A DNA stretch of 13,338 bases, taken from the NCBI GenBank assembly GCA_934437695.1, contig CAKSAW010000021.1, positions 1 through 13,338 on the forward strand. The letters run 5' to 3'. The stretch is from an uncultured Blautia sp. Lineage in GTDB: Bacteria; Bacillota; Clostridia; Lachnospirales; Lachnospiraceae. The translations under genes were made by a program, and so were the position numbers. This document shows positions 1-5,773 of this stretch, piece after piece. The stretch's first letter is position 1, and every line of letters begins with the position of its first letter. The notes beneath the pieces are model-generated. The model was not told the origin of the DNA and made no database searches. It saw nothing but the letters and a program-made list of their open reading frames with translations.

Positions 1-602
1 GCTTTATAGTCCTCATCCACATCATCAGCAAAGGAATCTGTCATTTCTACAGTTCCGATATCTGAAACATATGCCGGGCGGAAAACATCTTCCGGTTTTG
101 CCCACATAGCTGTAACATAATTTGATTCATTATCAGGAGTAAGACCAAGTAATTCTTTCATTCTTGCCTGCCAGTCTGTTACACCTTCTTTATTCTTCTG
201 ATACCAATCTTCCAGTTCACCGCCTGTGAATGTCCATACATTTCCCCATTCCAGTTTCACATCAGCACCATCCGGGTAACTATCCGGATATTTATGAAAA
301 GTATATAAAAGAACTCTTCCCTCTTCATCATAAACTGCATAAGGCTCTCCCTCATCCAGACTTACTACAGGAAGAATCTCACCATCCTCGGCAATCATCG
401 CATCTTCTACTGCCTGATCAAAAAGAATCTGCAGATCATCTTCATTCTCAGCAGAAGAATCTGTTTCTTCTGCATCTGTGGCTGTTTCAGCTGCTTCTGT
501 TGTTTCTTCTGCCAGTACACTTACAGATACTCCGCATGATACAACCATTGCAGAAACCAGCAATCCACTCATCATCCACTGCTTCCATAATTTATTCTTC
601 AT
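1..602 (-). CDS. Unrecognised exported protein, N-terminal part (runs off left edge)
   Basis: I do not recognise this protein. The reading frame starts at ATG 602 and stays open for 200 codons to the window edge, so the C-terminus is missing. The start is well placed, with GGAGG at 613-617 ten bases upstream and an extended -10 promoter further up. The N-terminus is MKNKLWKQW, then a hydrophobic stretch (about residues 10-30) ending VSVLA-EE, a good type I signal peptidase site after A31. A cysteine in VVSC (C23) also resembles a lipobox, so a lipoprotein is possible. After the signal comes a Thr/Glu/Ala-rich acidic linker (about 32-56), typical of cell-wall spacers, then a mixed region rich in Trp, Tyr and acidic residues. 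No catalytic motif, haem motif or cell-wall anchor is visible in the part present. It is probably monocistronic, because a terminator and a parS site separate it from the gene upstream. Confidence 0.75.
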   Translation of the reverse strand, partial: MKNKLWKQWMMSGLLVSAMVVSCGVSVSVLAEETTEAAETATDAEETDSSAENEDDLQILFDQAVEDAMIAEDGEILPVVSLDEGEPYAVYDEEGRVLLYTFHKYPDSYPDGADVKLEWGNVWTFTGGELEDWYQKNKEGVTDWQARMKELLGLTPDNESNYVTAMWAKPEDVFRPAYVSDIGTVEMTDSFADDVDEDYK

Positions 603-647
603 ATAACTGCAACCTCCTTTTACCAGTTTTCTGGTTTAACTGTTTCA

Positions 648-656
648 AGTATACCA
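648..656 (-). promoter_or_regulatory. Extended -10 promoter of the exported-protein gene
   Basis: On the minus strand the sequence reads TGGTATACT, that is TG-N-TATACT, an extended -10 element with 5 of 6 consensus bases. No good -35 lies 17 bases upstream, as expected for an extended -10 promoter. The predicted transcript would start near 641 and carry a small 5-bp hairpin (622-635) just before the ribosome binding site. Confidence 0.5.
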
Positions 657-714
657 TAAAGAATTACTCTTTTTTTGTACATGGAACGAATTGCAAATAT
701 CTGGCGTGAAATGT

Positions 715-759
715 GTTTTACAGAAATATGTTTCACGTGAAACATATTTCCTGTAAAAC
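715..759. repeat. 45-nt near-perfect inverted repeat centred on parS
   Basis: The left arm (715-736, 22 nt) and right arm (737-759, 23 nt) are reverse complements along their whole length except for one extra base in the right arm. The centre is the CACGTG of parS. The symmetry thus reaches about 14 bases beyond the parS core on each side, with outer ends GTTTTACAG / CTGTAAAAC. The other parS in this window has almost no flanking symmetry. There is no T-run on either side, so it is a poor intrinsic terminator. Confidence 0.9.
729..744. promoter_or_regulatory. parS: parS site 1 (perfect ParB-binding consensus)
   Basis: The 16 bases TGTTTCACGTGAAACA match the Bacillus/Firmicutes parS consensus exactly and are fully palindromic. 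ParB (encoded at 3707-4678) is expected to load here as a CTP-dependent clamp and spread. The site lies between the terminator of the upstream gene and the promoter of the exported-protein gene, so it is outside coding sequence. It is the centre of a longer 45-nt inverted repeat (715-759), described separately. Confidence 0.95.
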
Positions 760-762
760 GCT

Positions 763-796
763 AAAATGGCATGGGCGAATATTTCGCCCATGCCAT
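763..796 (-). terminator. Intrinsic terminator after the DUF3881 gene
   Basis: A perfect 14-bp stem (766-779 paired with 783-796, arm ATGGCATGGGCGAA) with a 3-nt loop lies 17 bases past the stop codon of the upstream minus-strand gene. On the minus strand it is followed by TTTT and soon another TTTT, a modest U-tract. On the plus strand no T-run follows. It most likely ends the par-serS-DUF3881 transcript. Confidence 0.8.
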
Positions 797-813
797 CATC
801 CTCATCATATATT

Positions 814-1689
814 CTAATAGTGTAACTGTCCCTGGAGCCATATGATTCCTTTGAATCTACGTCCGATCTTCGGCTCCCCTAACATATCATTTTTGTTGAT
901 ACAGACATCAAACTGCATATCATTGCATTCTAATGTAAGCTGGCAGATTTCTTCTCCTGTAATAATGTTCTTGAATGTCATAAAATCCAGAATCTCACCC
1001 ATGACACTATATTGATCACATTCAATTCCATATGGCATGAAATAGGAATCCACTATAGATAAGATATCGTCTGTAACAATTCGTTGAGAAATCATGGAAT
1101 ATGTATCCATATCGTCCATTGTAAGACTTTCCATTGCCTCCTCATCCCCGTTTCTGGCGGCTGCAATGAGATGATTTCTGTTCTTGGTCAGTTCACGTGC
1201 TGCTTTTACTGCTTCTTTATCCTTCTCTACAGGAAAAAGAATTTTTCCTTCCTTGGCCAGCCCGGAAAGGGTTAAGGGCTGGCCGCCTGGAAGCATACCG
1301 CTTTTTCTGCTTTCCTGCAGATATTCAGCAGCATTCTGAAGATAAAAAATTAATGTAACGCCTATTCTCAGATCGTCACAGGCACCTGCAAAAGATTCCT
1401 TCTCTGCATGTCTCTCAATCACGACGCTCTCCTGAGTCGTAATACCTGTTCCGCGAAAAAAGGGGAAATAATAGTCTGGATAAAATACGTTGTTTTCATC
1501 ATACTGTCCACAGACAGTAATTCCACAATCGCATCCATAATTCTTGGAAAATTCAGCAAATACACCATCCGGGTGATCCTCTATCACAATCTTCTCATCA
1601 TAGGTTTCCACCACATCCGTGATGATCTGCCTGATACTGCTTCTTTTGGTGATCTTAGAAAAACCAACTGCCCTCAGATAACTGTGCAT
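814..1689 (-). CDS. DUF3881 family protein
   Basis: This is a 291-residue soluble protein of unknown function. The opening MHSYLRAVGFSKI and the length fit the DUF3881 family, which I associate with Lachnospiraceae; this assignment is from memory of the family. I chose ATG 1689 because GGGAGG (1697-1702) stands seven bases upstream. A longer frame from ATG 1722 overlaps the serS stop codon, has no RBS, and adds eleven residues with no counterpart in the family start. No signal peptide, membrane segment or known catalytic motif is visible. It has a Cys pair in GCDCG near residue 53, and a cluster of acidic and Met residues around 180-195 (NGDEEAMESLTMDDMD). It lies directly downstream of serS and is probably cotranscribed with it, then ends at the hairpin at 763-796. 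Nothing here shows a functional link to serine charging or partition. Confidence 0.8.
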   Translation of the reverse strand: MHSYLRAVGFSKITKRSSIRQIITDVVETYDEKIVIEDHPDGVFAEFSKNYGCDCGITVCGQYDENNVFYPDYYFPFFRGTGITTQESVVIERHAEKESFAGACDDLRIGVTLIFYLQNAAEYLQESRKSGMLPGGQPLTLSGLAKEGKILFPVEKDKEAVKAARELTKNRNHLIAAARNGDEEAMESLTMDDMDTYSMISQRIVTDDILSIVDSYFMPYGIECDQYSVMGEILDFMTFKNIITGEEICQLTLECNDMQFDVCINKNDMLGEPKIGRRFKGIIWLQGQLHY

Positions 1690-1696
1690 AAGAACA

Positions 1697-1702
1697 CCTC
1701 CC
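1697..1702 (-). promoter_or_regulatory. RBS that sets the DUF3881 start
   Basis: On the minus strand GGGAGG followed by seven bases leads to ATG 1689. It is the only Shine-Dalgarno match near the N-terminus and argues against the upstream ATG at 1722. Confidence 0.75.
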
Positions 1703-1721
1703 TGAAAAAGCCCGTTCTCCA

Positions 1722-3011
1722 TTAAGCGTGCTTTTTCTCAATCTTTGTCATGCCGCCCATGTATGGCTGCAGAGCTTTCGGAATGCTTACAGATCCGTCT
1801 GCGTTCAGGTTGTTTTCCAGGAATGCGATCAGCATTCTAGGCGGTGCTACAACAGTATTGTTTAATGTATGTGCAAGGTATTTGCCATCTTTGCCGTTTA
1901 CACGGATTTTCAGACGACGAGCCTGTGCATCACCAAGGTTGGAGCAGCTTCCTACTTCGAAATATTTCTTCTGACGTGGAGACCATGCTTCTACGTCGAG
2001 AGATTTTACTTTCAGATCTGCCAGGTCACCGGAGCAGCACTCAAGCGTACGAACCGGAATATCAAGAGAACGGAACAGATCTACTGTGTTCTGCCATAAT
2101 TTATCGAACCACATTGGGCTCTCTTCCGGTTTGCAGACAACGATCATTTCCTGTTTTTCAAACTGATGGATACGATAAACACCTCTCTCCTCAAGTCCGT
2201 GAGCTCCTTTTTCCTTACGGAAACATGGAGAATAACTTGTGAGAGTCTTTGGAAGTTCCTCTTCCGGAATGATCTGGTCAATAAATTTACCGATCATGGA
2301 GTGTTCACTTGTACCGATCAGGTATAAGTCTTCGCCTTCAATCTTGTACATCATAGCGTCCATTTCCGCGAAGCTCATAACACCTGTTACAACGTTACTT
2401 CTGATCATGAAAGGAGGTACACAGTAAGTAAATCCTCTGTTGATCATGAAATCACGTGCATAAGAGATTACTGCAGAGTGAAGTCTTGCGATATCGCCCA
2501 TTAAGTAGTAGAAACCGTTTCCTGCAACACGTCTTGCGCTGTCGAGGTCGATTCCGTCAAAGCTTTCCATGATATCTGTATGATATGGAACTTCGAAGTC
2601 CGGAACAACCGGCTCACCGAATTTCTCGATCTCTACGTTTTCGCTGTCATCTTTACCGATCGGTACAGACGGATCGATGATATTCGGGATAACCATCATG
2701 TTTTTGAGAAGTTCTTCTTCTACTTCTTTTTCTCTTGCGGAAAGTTCCTCAATGCGAGTTCCGGAAGCAGCTACCTGTTTCTTAACTTCTTCTGCTTCTT
2801 CTCTCTTGCCCTGTCCCATAAGAGCACCAATCTGTTTGGAAATTTTGTTTCTCTCTGCACGAAGAGCTTCAACTTCCTGCTTAATCTCTCTGTTTTCTTT
2901 GTCCAGTTCCAGAACCTTGTCCACTAATTCCAGTTTACTATCCTGAAATTTATTTCGGATATTCTGTTTTACAACTTCCGGATTTTCTCTCACAAATTTA
3001 ATGTCTAACAT
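1722..3011 (-). CDS. serS: Seryl-tRNA synthetase
   Basis: SerRS charges tRNA-Ser with serine (and tRNA-Sec where present) in the cytoplasm. The 429-residue length is normal. Residues 1-105 are the N-terminal tRNA-binding arm, with a long charged coiled coil from about 27 to 105. The class II catalytic core follows: TSEHSM at 234-239 (serine/ATP pocket), motif 2 with CFRKEKG at 263-269 and IHQFEKQE at 281-288, FEVGSCSN at 351-358, and motif 3 around 381-400 ending in the conserved Arg 392. The C-terminus has the family-typical IPKALQPYMGG. Motif 3 reads HTLNNTVVAPPRML rather than the common HTLNGSGLAVGRTL, so it belongs to a divergent SerRS subgroup. AGGAGG six bases before ATG 3011 supports the start. 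It follows the DUF4446 gene by 163 bases and has no T-box leader. Confidence 0.97.
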   Translation of the reverse strand: MLDIKFVRENPEVVKQNIRNKFQDSKLELVDKVLELDKENREIKQEVEALRAERNKISKQIGALMGQGKREEAEEVKKQVAASGTRIEELSAREKEVEEELLKNMMVIPNIIDPSVPIGKDDSENVEIEKFGEPVVPDFEVPYHTDIMESFDGIDLDSARRVAGNGFYYLMGDIARLHSAVISYARDFMINRGFTYCVPPFMIRSNVVTGVMSFAEMDAMMYKIEGEDLYLIGTSEHSMIGKFIDQIIPEEELPKTLTSYSPCFRKEKGAHGLEERGVYRIHQFEKQEMIVVCKPEESPMWFDKLWQNTVDLFRSLDIPVRTLECCSGDLADLKVKSLDVEAWSPRQKKYFEVGSCSNLGDAQARRLKIRVNGKDGKYLAHTLNNTVVAPPRMLIAFLENNLNADGSVSIPKALQPYMGGMTKIEKKHA

Positions 3012-3096
3012 CTTGTTCCTCCTGAAATGTTATATTGCATTATGTAATTGATATCATTTTACTTGTTTTACTTGCTATAAGCCTGATATCAAATAT

Positions 3097-3126
3097 ATTA
3101 TCATATCATGTGCATTTTTTGCACAA
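3097..3126 (-). promoter_or_regulatory. Possible serS promoter
   Basis: On the minus strand TTGTGC (3121-3126), an 18-base spacer and GATAAT (3097-3102) form a weak promoter in the 163-base gap before serS. The -35 matches the consensus at only three positions. The spacer and -35 contain an inverted repeat (3109-3125). A separate promoter here would let serS be expressed independently of parAB. Confidence 0.3.
3109..3125. repeat. Inverted repeat TGTGCA-N5-TGCACA before serS
   Basis: Perfect 6-bp arms surround a 5-base T/A loop. There is no U-tract on either side, so it is not a good terminator. Its place over the weak candidate serS promoter would suit an operator, but no regulator is identified. 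Confidence 0.5.
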
Positions 3127-3174
3127 AACAGATTCTTTTTTAGTATGCCCACATTTTCTGATCTTCAAACAGCT

Positions 3175-3693
3175 TTATTCTTCAATACTGTCCAATCCGA
3201 AATTCACAGCCTTTCGAAGTGCTTCCACTTCTTCCTGACTGAGCATAACATAAGATTCACCTTTTACAATCTCTTTCATATACAAAAAGCAATTATCACG
3301 ACTGTGTACTGCATTCAATATAAGACCTGTATTCTCCTTGTCCAGCAAAGCCAGCGCAAAGCTTAATTTTCCACCCACATCATCAAATGCATCGTACTTT
3401 TCTATACCATATTTATTAAACATCTTATCAAGATTCTTTTTAATAAAAAGGAGATCATGATCATGTTCTTCCTTCGCCTCATAGAGTTTATCTATCTGGG
3501 CGAATTTTCTTACGAATACTTTTTCCAGAGACTGTGCATCTGACCCTTTCATAAACGTCTTATACTTGCGTTCCAGACGGCTCAGACGCATATTCATACC
3601 AATATTCCTTACCAGCAGGAAGATAGTAAGAATCAGCAGTATAATAATGATGATCCCGGAATCAATTCCGATACTTTCAAAAATGCCACTCAT
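3175..3693 (-). CDS. DUF4446 family membrane-anchored protein
   Basis: This is a 172-residue protein of unknown function, frequently found downstream of parB in Clostridia. It has one N-terminal membrane helix (about 13-31), then a basic, helical probable coiled coil (about 36-94), then the conserved DUF4446 core: KYDAFDDVGGKLSFALALLD (99-118), the NAVHSRDN segment (127-134) and YVMLSQEE (148-155). The core should lie in the cytoplasm, given the basic residues following the helix. A longer frame starts at 3723 inside parB, but the start at 3693 has TAGGAG ten bases upstream and yields the typical short N-terminus before the helix, so I chose it. The RBS overlaps the parB stop, implying translational coupling. 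Context suggests a link to the membrane or to ParB, but the sequence does not show a function. Confidence 0.88.
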   Translation of the reverse strand: MSGIFESIGIDSGIIIIILLILTIFLLVRNIGMNMRLSRLERKYKTFMKGSDAQSLEKVFVRKFAQIDKLYEAKEEHDHDLLFIKKNLDKMFNKYGIEKYDAFDDVGGKLSFALALLDKENTGLILNAVHSRDNCFLYMKEIVKGESYVMLSQEEVEALRKAVNFGLDSIEE

Positions 3694-3703
3694 ATTACTG
3701 TCA

Positions 3704-3708
3704 CTCCT
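3704..3708 (-). promoter_or_regulatory. RBS of the DUF4446 gene overlapping the parB stop
   Basis: AGGAG on the minus strand shares two bases with the parB TAG stop (3707-3709) and sits ten bases before ATG 3693. Ribosomes ending parB translation would be positioned to reinitiate on the DUF4446 gene. Confidence 0.7.
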
Positions 3709-4678
3709 AACTAATGGATTCAAAAAGATCTATAATTCTTTCCAGTTCATCCTTGGAATAATATTCAATTTCTATTTTACCTTTATCATTTTTCTTTCGA
3801 TGGATCTGAACTCTGGTACCCATGATGCTTTTCATTTTTTCTTCGAGACTCTCATATATTGCATCTTCTGCAGAGCTGAATTTACTCTTCTTCGCAGTTT
3901 TTGGCGGTTCCAGCATACGCTTTACCAGTGCCTCTGTTTCACGGACGCTTAATTTCTCGTCAAAAACCTTCATTGCAACTGATTCCTGTTTTTCCTTATC
4001 TGAGATTGCCAGGATTGCTCTTGCATGTCCGGCAGTTATCATCTCATCGATCAGCATTTGCTGCACTTTATCACTAAGTTTGAGCAGTCTCATTGCATTT
4101 GTCACTGCTGTTCTGCTTTTTCCAACACGCTCTGCGATCTCATCCTGCTTAAGCTGGAATTCATCAATCAGCCGTTTGTATGCCATCGCTTCCTCGACAG
4201 GATTTAAGTCTTCCCGCTGAATATTCTCTATCAGGGAAATTTCAACTAATTCCTGTTCAGAAAACTCTTTAACAATTACAGGAATTTCTTTAAGACCTGC
4301 AAGCTTTGCAGCTCTCCATCTTCTTTCTCCTGCAATTATCTCATAATAGTCCTTTTTATCGGACACAAGCAAGGGTTGGAGCACTCCGTACTGTTTAATG
4401 GATTCTGATAATTCCAAGAGAGCATCTTCATCAAACTGCTTACGTGGCTGATTTACATTAGGTTCAACACTTGATATTTTTACTATCATTGCTGTTTTCT
4501 TGTGTTCTGTAGCAGCCCTGTTATGCTCATCCTTCACATCAGCTGCTGCTTTTTCAATTGCTGCAGTTTTATTTTCTTTCTTAGCTGTTACTTTCCCTGT
4601 AGTTTCTTTGACAGCAGACTTTTTTTCCGGAAACAGTGCATCTAGCCCTCTGCCAAGACCATTTTTTCTGCCTGCCAT
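3707..4678 (-). CDS. parB: Chromosome partitioning protein ParB (Spo0J)
   Basis: ParB is the CTP-dependent DNA clamp that loads at parS, spreads, and stimulates the ParA ATPase to segregate origins and load SMC. The N-terminal GLGRGLDALF (7-16) is the ParA-activating peptide. Residues 18-62 form an Ala/Lys/Glu-rich linker, longer than in Bacillus Spo0J (282 aa against 323 here). The CTPase/ParB-N domain spans about 65-160, with NQPRKQF (76-82), GERRWRAAK (117-125) and ENIQREDLNP (151-160). The helix-turn-helix LKQDEIAERVGKSRTAVTNA (176-195) recognises parS. The C-terminal dimerisation domain is about 270-323. ATG 4678 shares one base with the parA stop (TGATG), and GGAGG seven bases upstream lies in parA. 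A TTG at 4681 is a less likely start. Two perfect parS sites in the window are its expected targets. Confidence 0.97.
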   Translation of the reverse strand: MAGRKNGLGRGLDALFPEKKSAVKETTGKVTAKKENKTAAIEKAAADVKDEHNRAATEHKKTAMIVKISSVEPNVNQPRKQFDEDALLELSESIKQYGVLQPLLVSDKKDYYEIIAGERRWRAAKLAGLKEIPVIVKEFSEQELVEISLIENIQREDLNPVEEAMAYKRLIDEFQLKQDEIAERVGKSRTAVTNAMRLLKLSDKVQQMLIDEMITAGHARAILAISDKEKQESVAMKVFDEKLSVRETEALVKRMLEPPKTAKKSKFSSAEDAIYESLEEKMKSIMGTRVQIHRKKNDKGKIEIEYYSKDELERIIDLFESIS

Positions 4679-5445
4679 CAATTATCCTCCCTGTCAATCA
4701 CTTCCTCAGCCAGAAGTCTGTAGCTCTCTGCTCCTGCTGACTTAGAATCATAAATTGTTATGGGCTGACCATAACTTGGAGCTTCTGCTAATCTTACATT
4801 TCGCGGAATAATTGTTTTGTATATATTCTGGTCAAGATTCTCTTTTACATTCTCCACAACCTGCAGCGAAAGATTTGTTCTCGCATCGTACATGGTAAAT
4901 ACCACGCCTTCCATCTTTAAGCGTTTATTTAATCTGTCTTTAACAAGATCAATCGTATGAATCAGCTGTGAAAGACCTTCCAAAGCATAATATTCGCACT
5001 GAATAGGCACTAATACAGATGTGGCTGCAGTCAGAGCATTGATTGTCAGCATATTCAAAGATGGTGGACAATCCATTATTATATAGTCATATTTGCGTCG
5101 AAGTTTATCTGTGATTCCTTTTAATATAAACTCTTTATTATCAATGCTTATTAATTCGATCTCTGCACCGGAAAGATTGATATTAGATGGAATCAGATCC
5201 ACATTCTCAACAACATTTTTTATAATTGTATCTTTCGTCTCTGCTTCTCCAAGCAGAAGTTCATACAATGTATTTTCTACAGAATTCTTGTCAACACCCA
5301 GACCACTGGTAGTATTACCCTGTGGATCTATATCAATTGTAAGAACTTTTTTCCCTTTTTCTGCAAGGCAGGCCGAAAGATTAATTGCAGTTGTTGACTT
5401 TCCAACTCCGCCTTTCTGATTGGCAACTGCTATAATTCTTCCCAA
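4678..5445 (-). CDS. parA: Chromosome partitioning ATPase ParA (Soj)
   Basis: ParA is the nucleoid-bound ATPase partner of ParB; in Bacillus, Soj also regulates DnaA. The deviant Walker A motif KGGVGKST is at 11-18, with signature Lys 11 and Lys 16. The A' motif IDIDPQGN gives Asp 38 and Asp 40, and the Walker B segment IIMDCPPS lies at about 121-128. I chose the TTG start at 5445: AAAGGAGG (5453-5460) is seven bases upstream, the product opens MGRIIAVANQKGG as in Soj (MGKII...), and the 255-residue length matches Soj (253). The ATG at 5451 is one base from the GGAGG and too close. The ATG at 5466 precedes the RBS. The gene starts the parA-parB-DUF4446 operon from a promoter with an extended -10. 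Confidence 0.96.
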   Translation of the reverse strand: MGRIIAVANQKGGVGKSTTAINLSACLAEKGKKVLTIDIDPQGNTTSGLGVDKNSVENTLYELLLGEAETKDTIIKNVVENVDLIPSNINLSGAEIELISIDNKEFILKGITDKLRRKYDYIIMDCPPSLNMLTINALTAATSVLVPIQCEYYALEGLSQLIHTIDLVKDRLNKRLKMEGVVFTMYDARTNLSLQVVENVKENLDQNIYKTIIPRNVRLAEAPSYGQPITIYDSKSAGAESYRLLAEEVIDREDN

Positions 5446-5452
5446 CTTCATT

Positions 5453-5460
5453 CCTCCTTT
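5453..5460 (-). promoter_or_regulatory. RBS that sets the parA TTG start
   Basis: AAAGGAGG on the minus strand stands seven bases before TTG 5445 but only one base before the ATG at 5451. The spacing favours initiation at TTG, which may hold ParA synthesis low. Confidence 0.75.
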
Positions 5461-5477
5461 TAGCATATAGCAGATTC

Positions 5478-5486
5478 ATTATAACA
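5478..5486 (-). promoter_or_regulatory. parA-parB promoter, extended -10
   Basis: The minus strand reads TGTTATAAT, a perfect extended -10 (TG-N-TATAAT). The predicted start is near 5471, about 26 bases before the parA TTG. No good -35 is present. The parS site at 5512-5527 would lie roughly 41 to 56 bases upstream of the start, so ParB bound there could affect transcription. Confidence 0.65.
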
Positions 5487-5511
5487 CTTTTATTTTAATC
5501 CTGCCACATAA

Positions 5512-5527
5512 TGTTTCACGTGAAACA
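5512..5527. promoter_or_regulatory. parS: parS site 2 (perfect ParB-binding consensus)
   Basis: TGTTTCACGTGAAACA is identical to the site at 729-744 and to the consensus. The flanks are symmetrical for only one further base. It lies in the divergent region between parA and the hydrolase gene, immediately upstream of the parA promoter, so it may serve both segregation and autoregulation. Confidence 0.95.
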
Positions 5528-5617
5528 TAAAAAAACGTATAAATTTTATAATAAATATTGTACAGTTTGTATGTCTCAGAATAAAGTCCCCTTTTCCTCG
5601 GTTTATACAGGATTTTC

Positions 5618-5646
5618 TTGTAAATTTAATGTCACAGAGGTATAAT
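5618..5646 (+). promoter_or_regulatory. Distal promoter of the hydrolase gene
   Basis: TTGTAA (5618-5623), a 17-base spacer and a perfect TATAAT (5641-5646). Expected start near 5653, giving a leader of about 120 bases. Confidence 0.6.
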
Positions 5647-5704
5647 ATTTGTGTATATTTTTATAGCATTTTCTGAAAACAATGCCTTTTACCTATTTAT
5701 CCTG

Positions 5705-5733
5705 ATCACATTATTTTCCGGAATTGCTATAAT
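5705..5733 (+). promoter_or_regulatory. Proximal promoter of the hydrolase gene, extended -10
   Basis: ATCACA (5705-5710, four of six consensus bases), a 17-base spacer and TATAAT (5728-5733), preceded by TG at the extended -10 position. Expected start near 5740, giving a leader of about 34 bases. Together with the site at 5618-5646 it forms a tandem promoter pair. Confidence 0.55.
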
Positions 5734-5773
5734 GTGCTCACGCACTTATTATGCTCAATAAAGGAGGCTGAAA

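Larger units (their letters stand above)
5446..5773. other. Divergent regulatory region between parA and the hydrolase gene
   Basis: This 328-base gene-free stretch holds, from left to right, the parA RBS, the parA promoter, parS site 2, an AT-rich stretch (about 5528-5570), two candidate plus-strand promoters and the hydrolase RBS AAAGGAGG (5760-5767). I found no open frame with a credible RBS, no RNA gene and no known riboswitch in it. Confidence 0.7.

Noticed and set aside
230..709. 159-codon plus-strand open frame
   Set aside because: It is antisense to the exported-protein gene and its promoter, rich in His/Leu/Gln as expected for a shadow frame, and has no RBS.
3012..3174. Possible T-box riboswitch before serS
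   Set aside because: The conserved T-box sequence and the large antiterminator structure are absent on the minus strand.
3693..3723. Upstream ATG 3723 as start of the DUF4446 gene
   Set aside because: It lies inside parB and gives an extra polar peptide before the membrane helix; the start at 3693 has a proper RBS.
3935..3943. Half parS (TGTTTCACG) inside parB
   Set aside because: Only the left half matches; the right half diverges at most positions, so it is likely chance.
4679..4681. TTG start for parB
   Set aside because: ATG 4678 immediately follows, has ideal RBS spacing and gives the normal N-terminus.
5446..5773. A noc gene or small ORF beside parA
   Set aside because: No second ParB-like gene is present between rsmG and parA, and no frame in the gap has a credible RBS; noc may simply be absent from this lineage.
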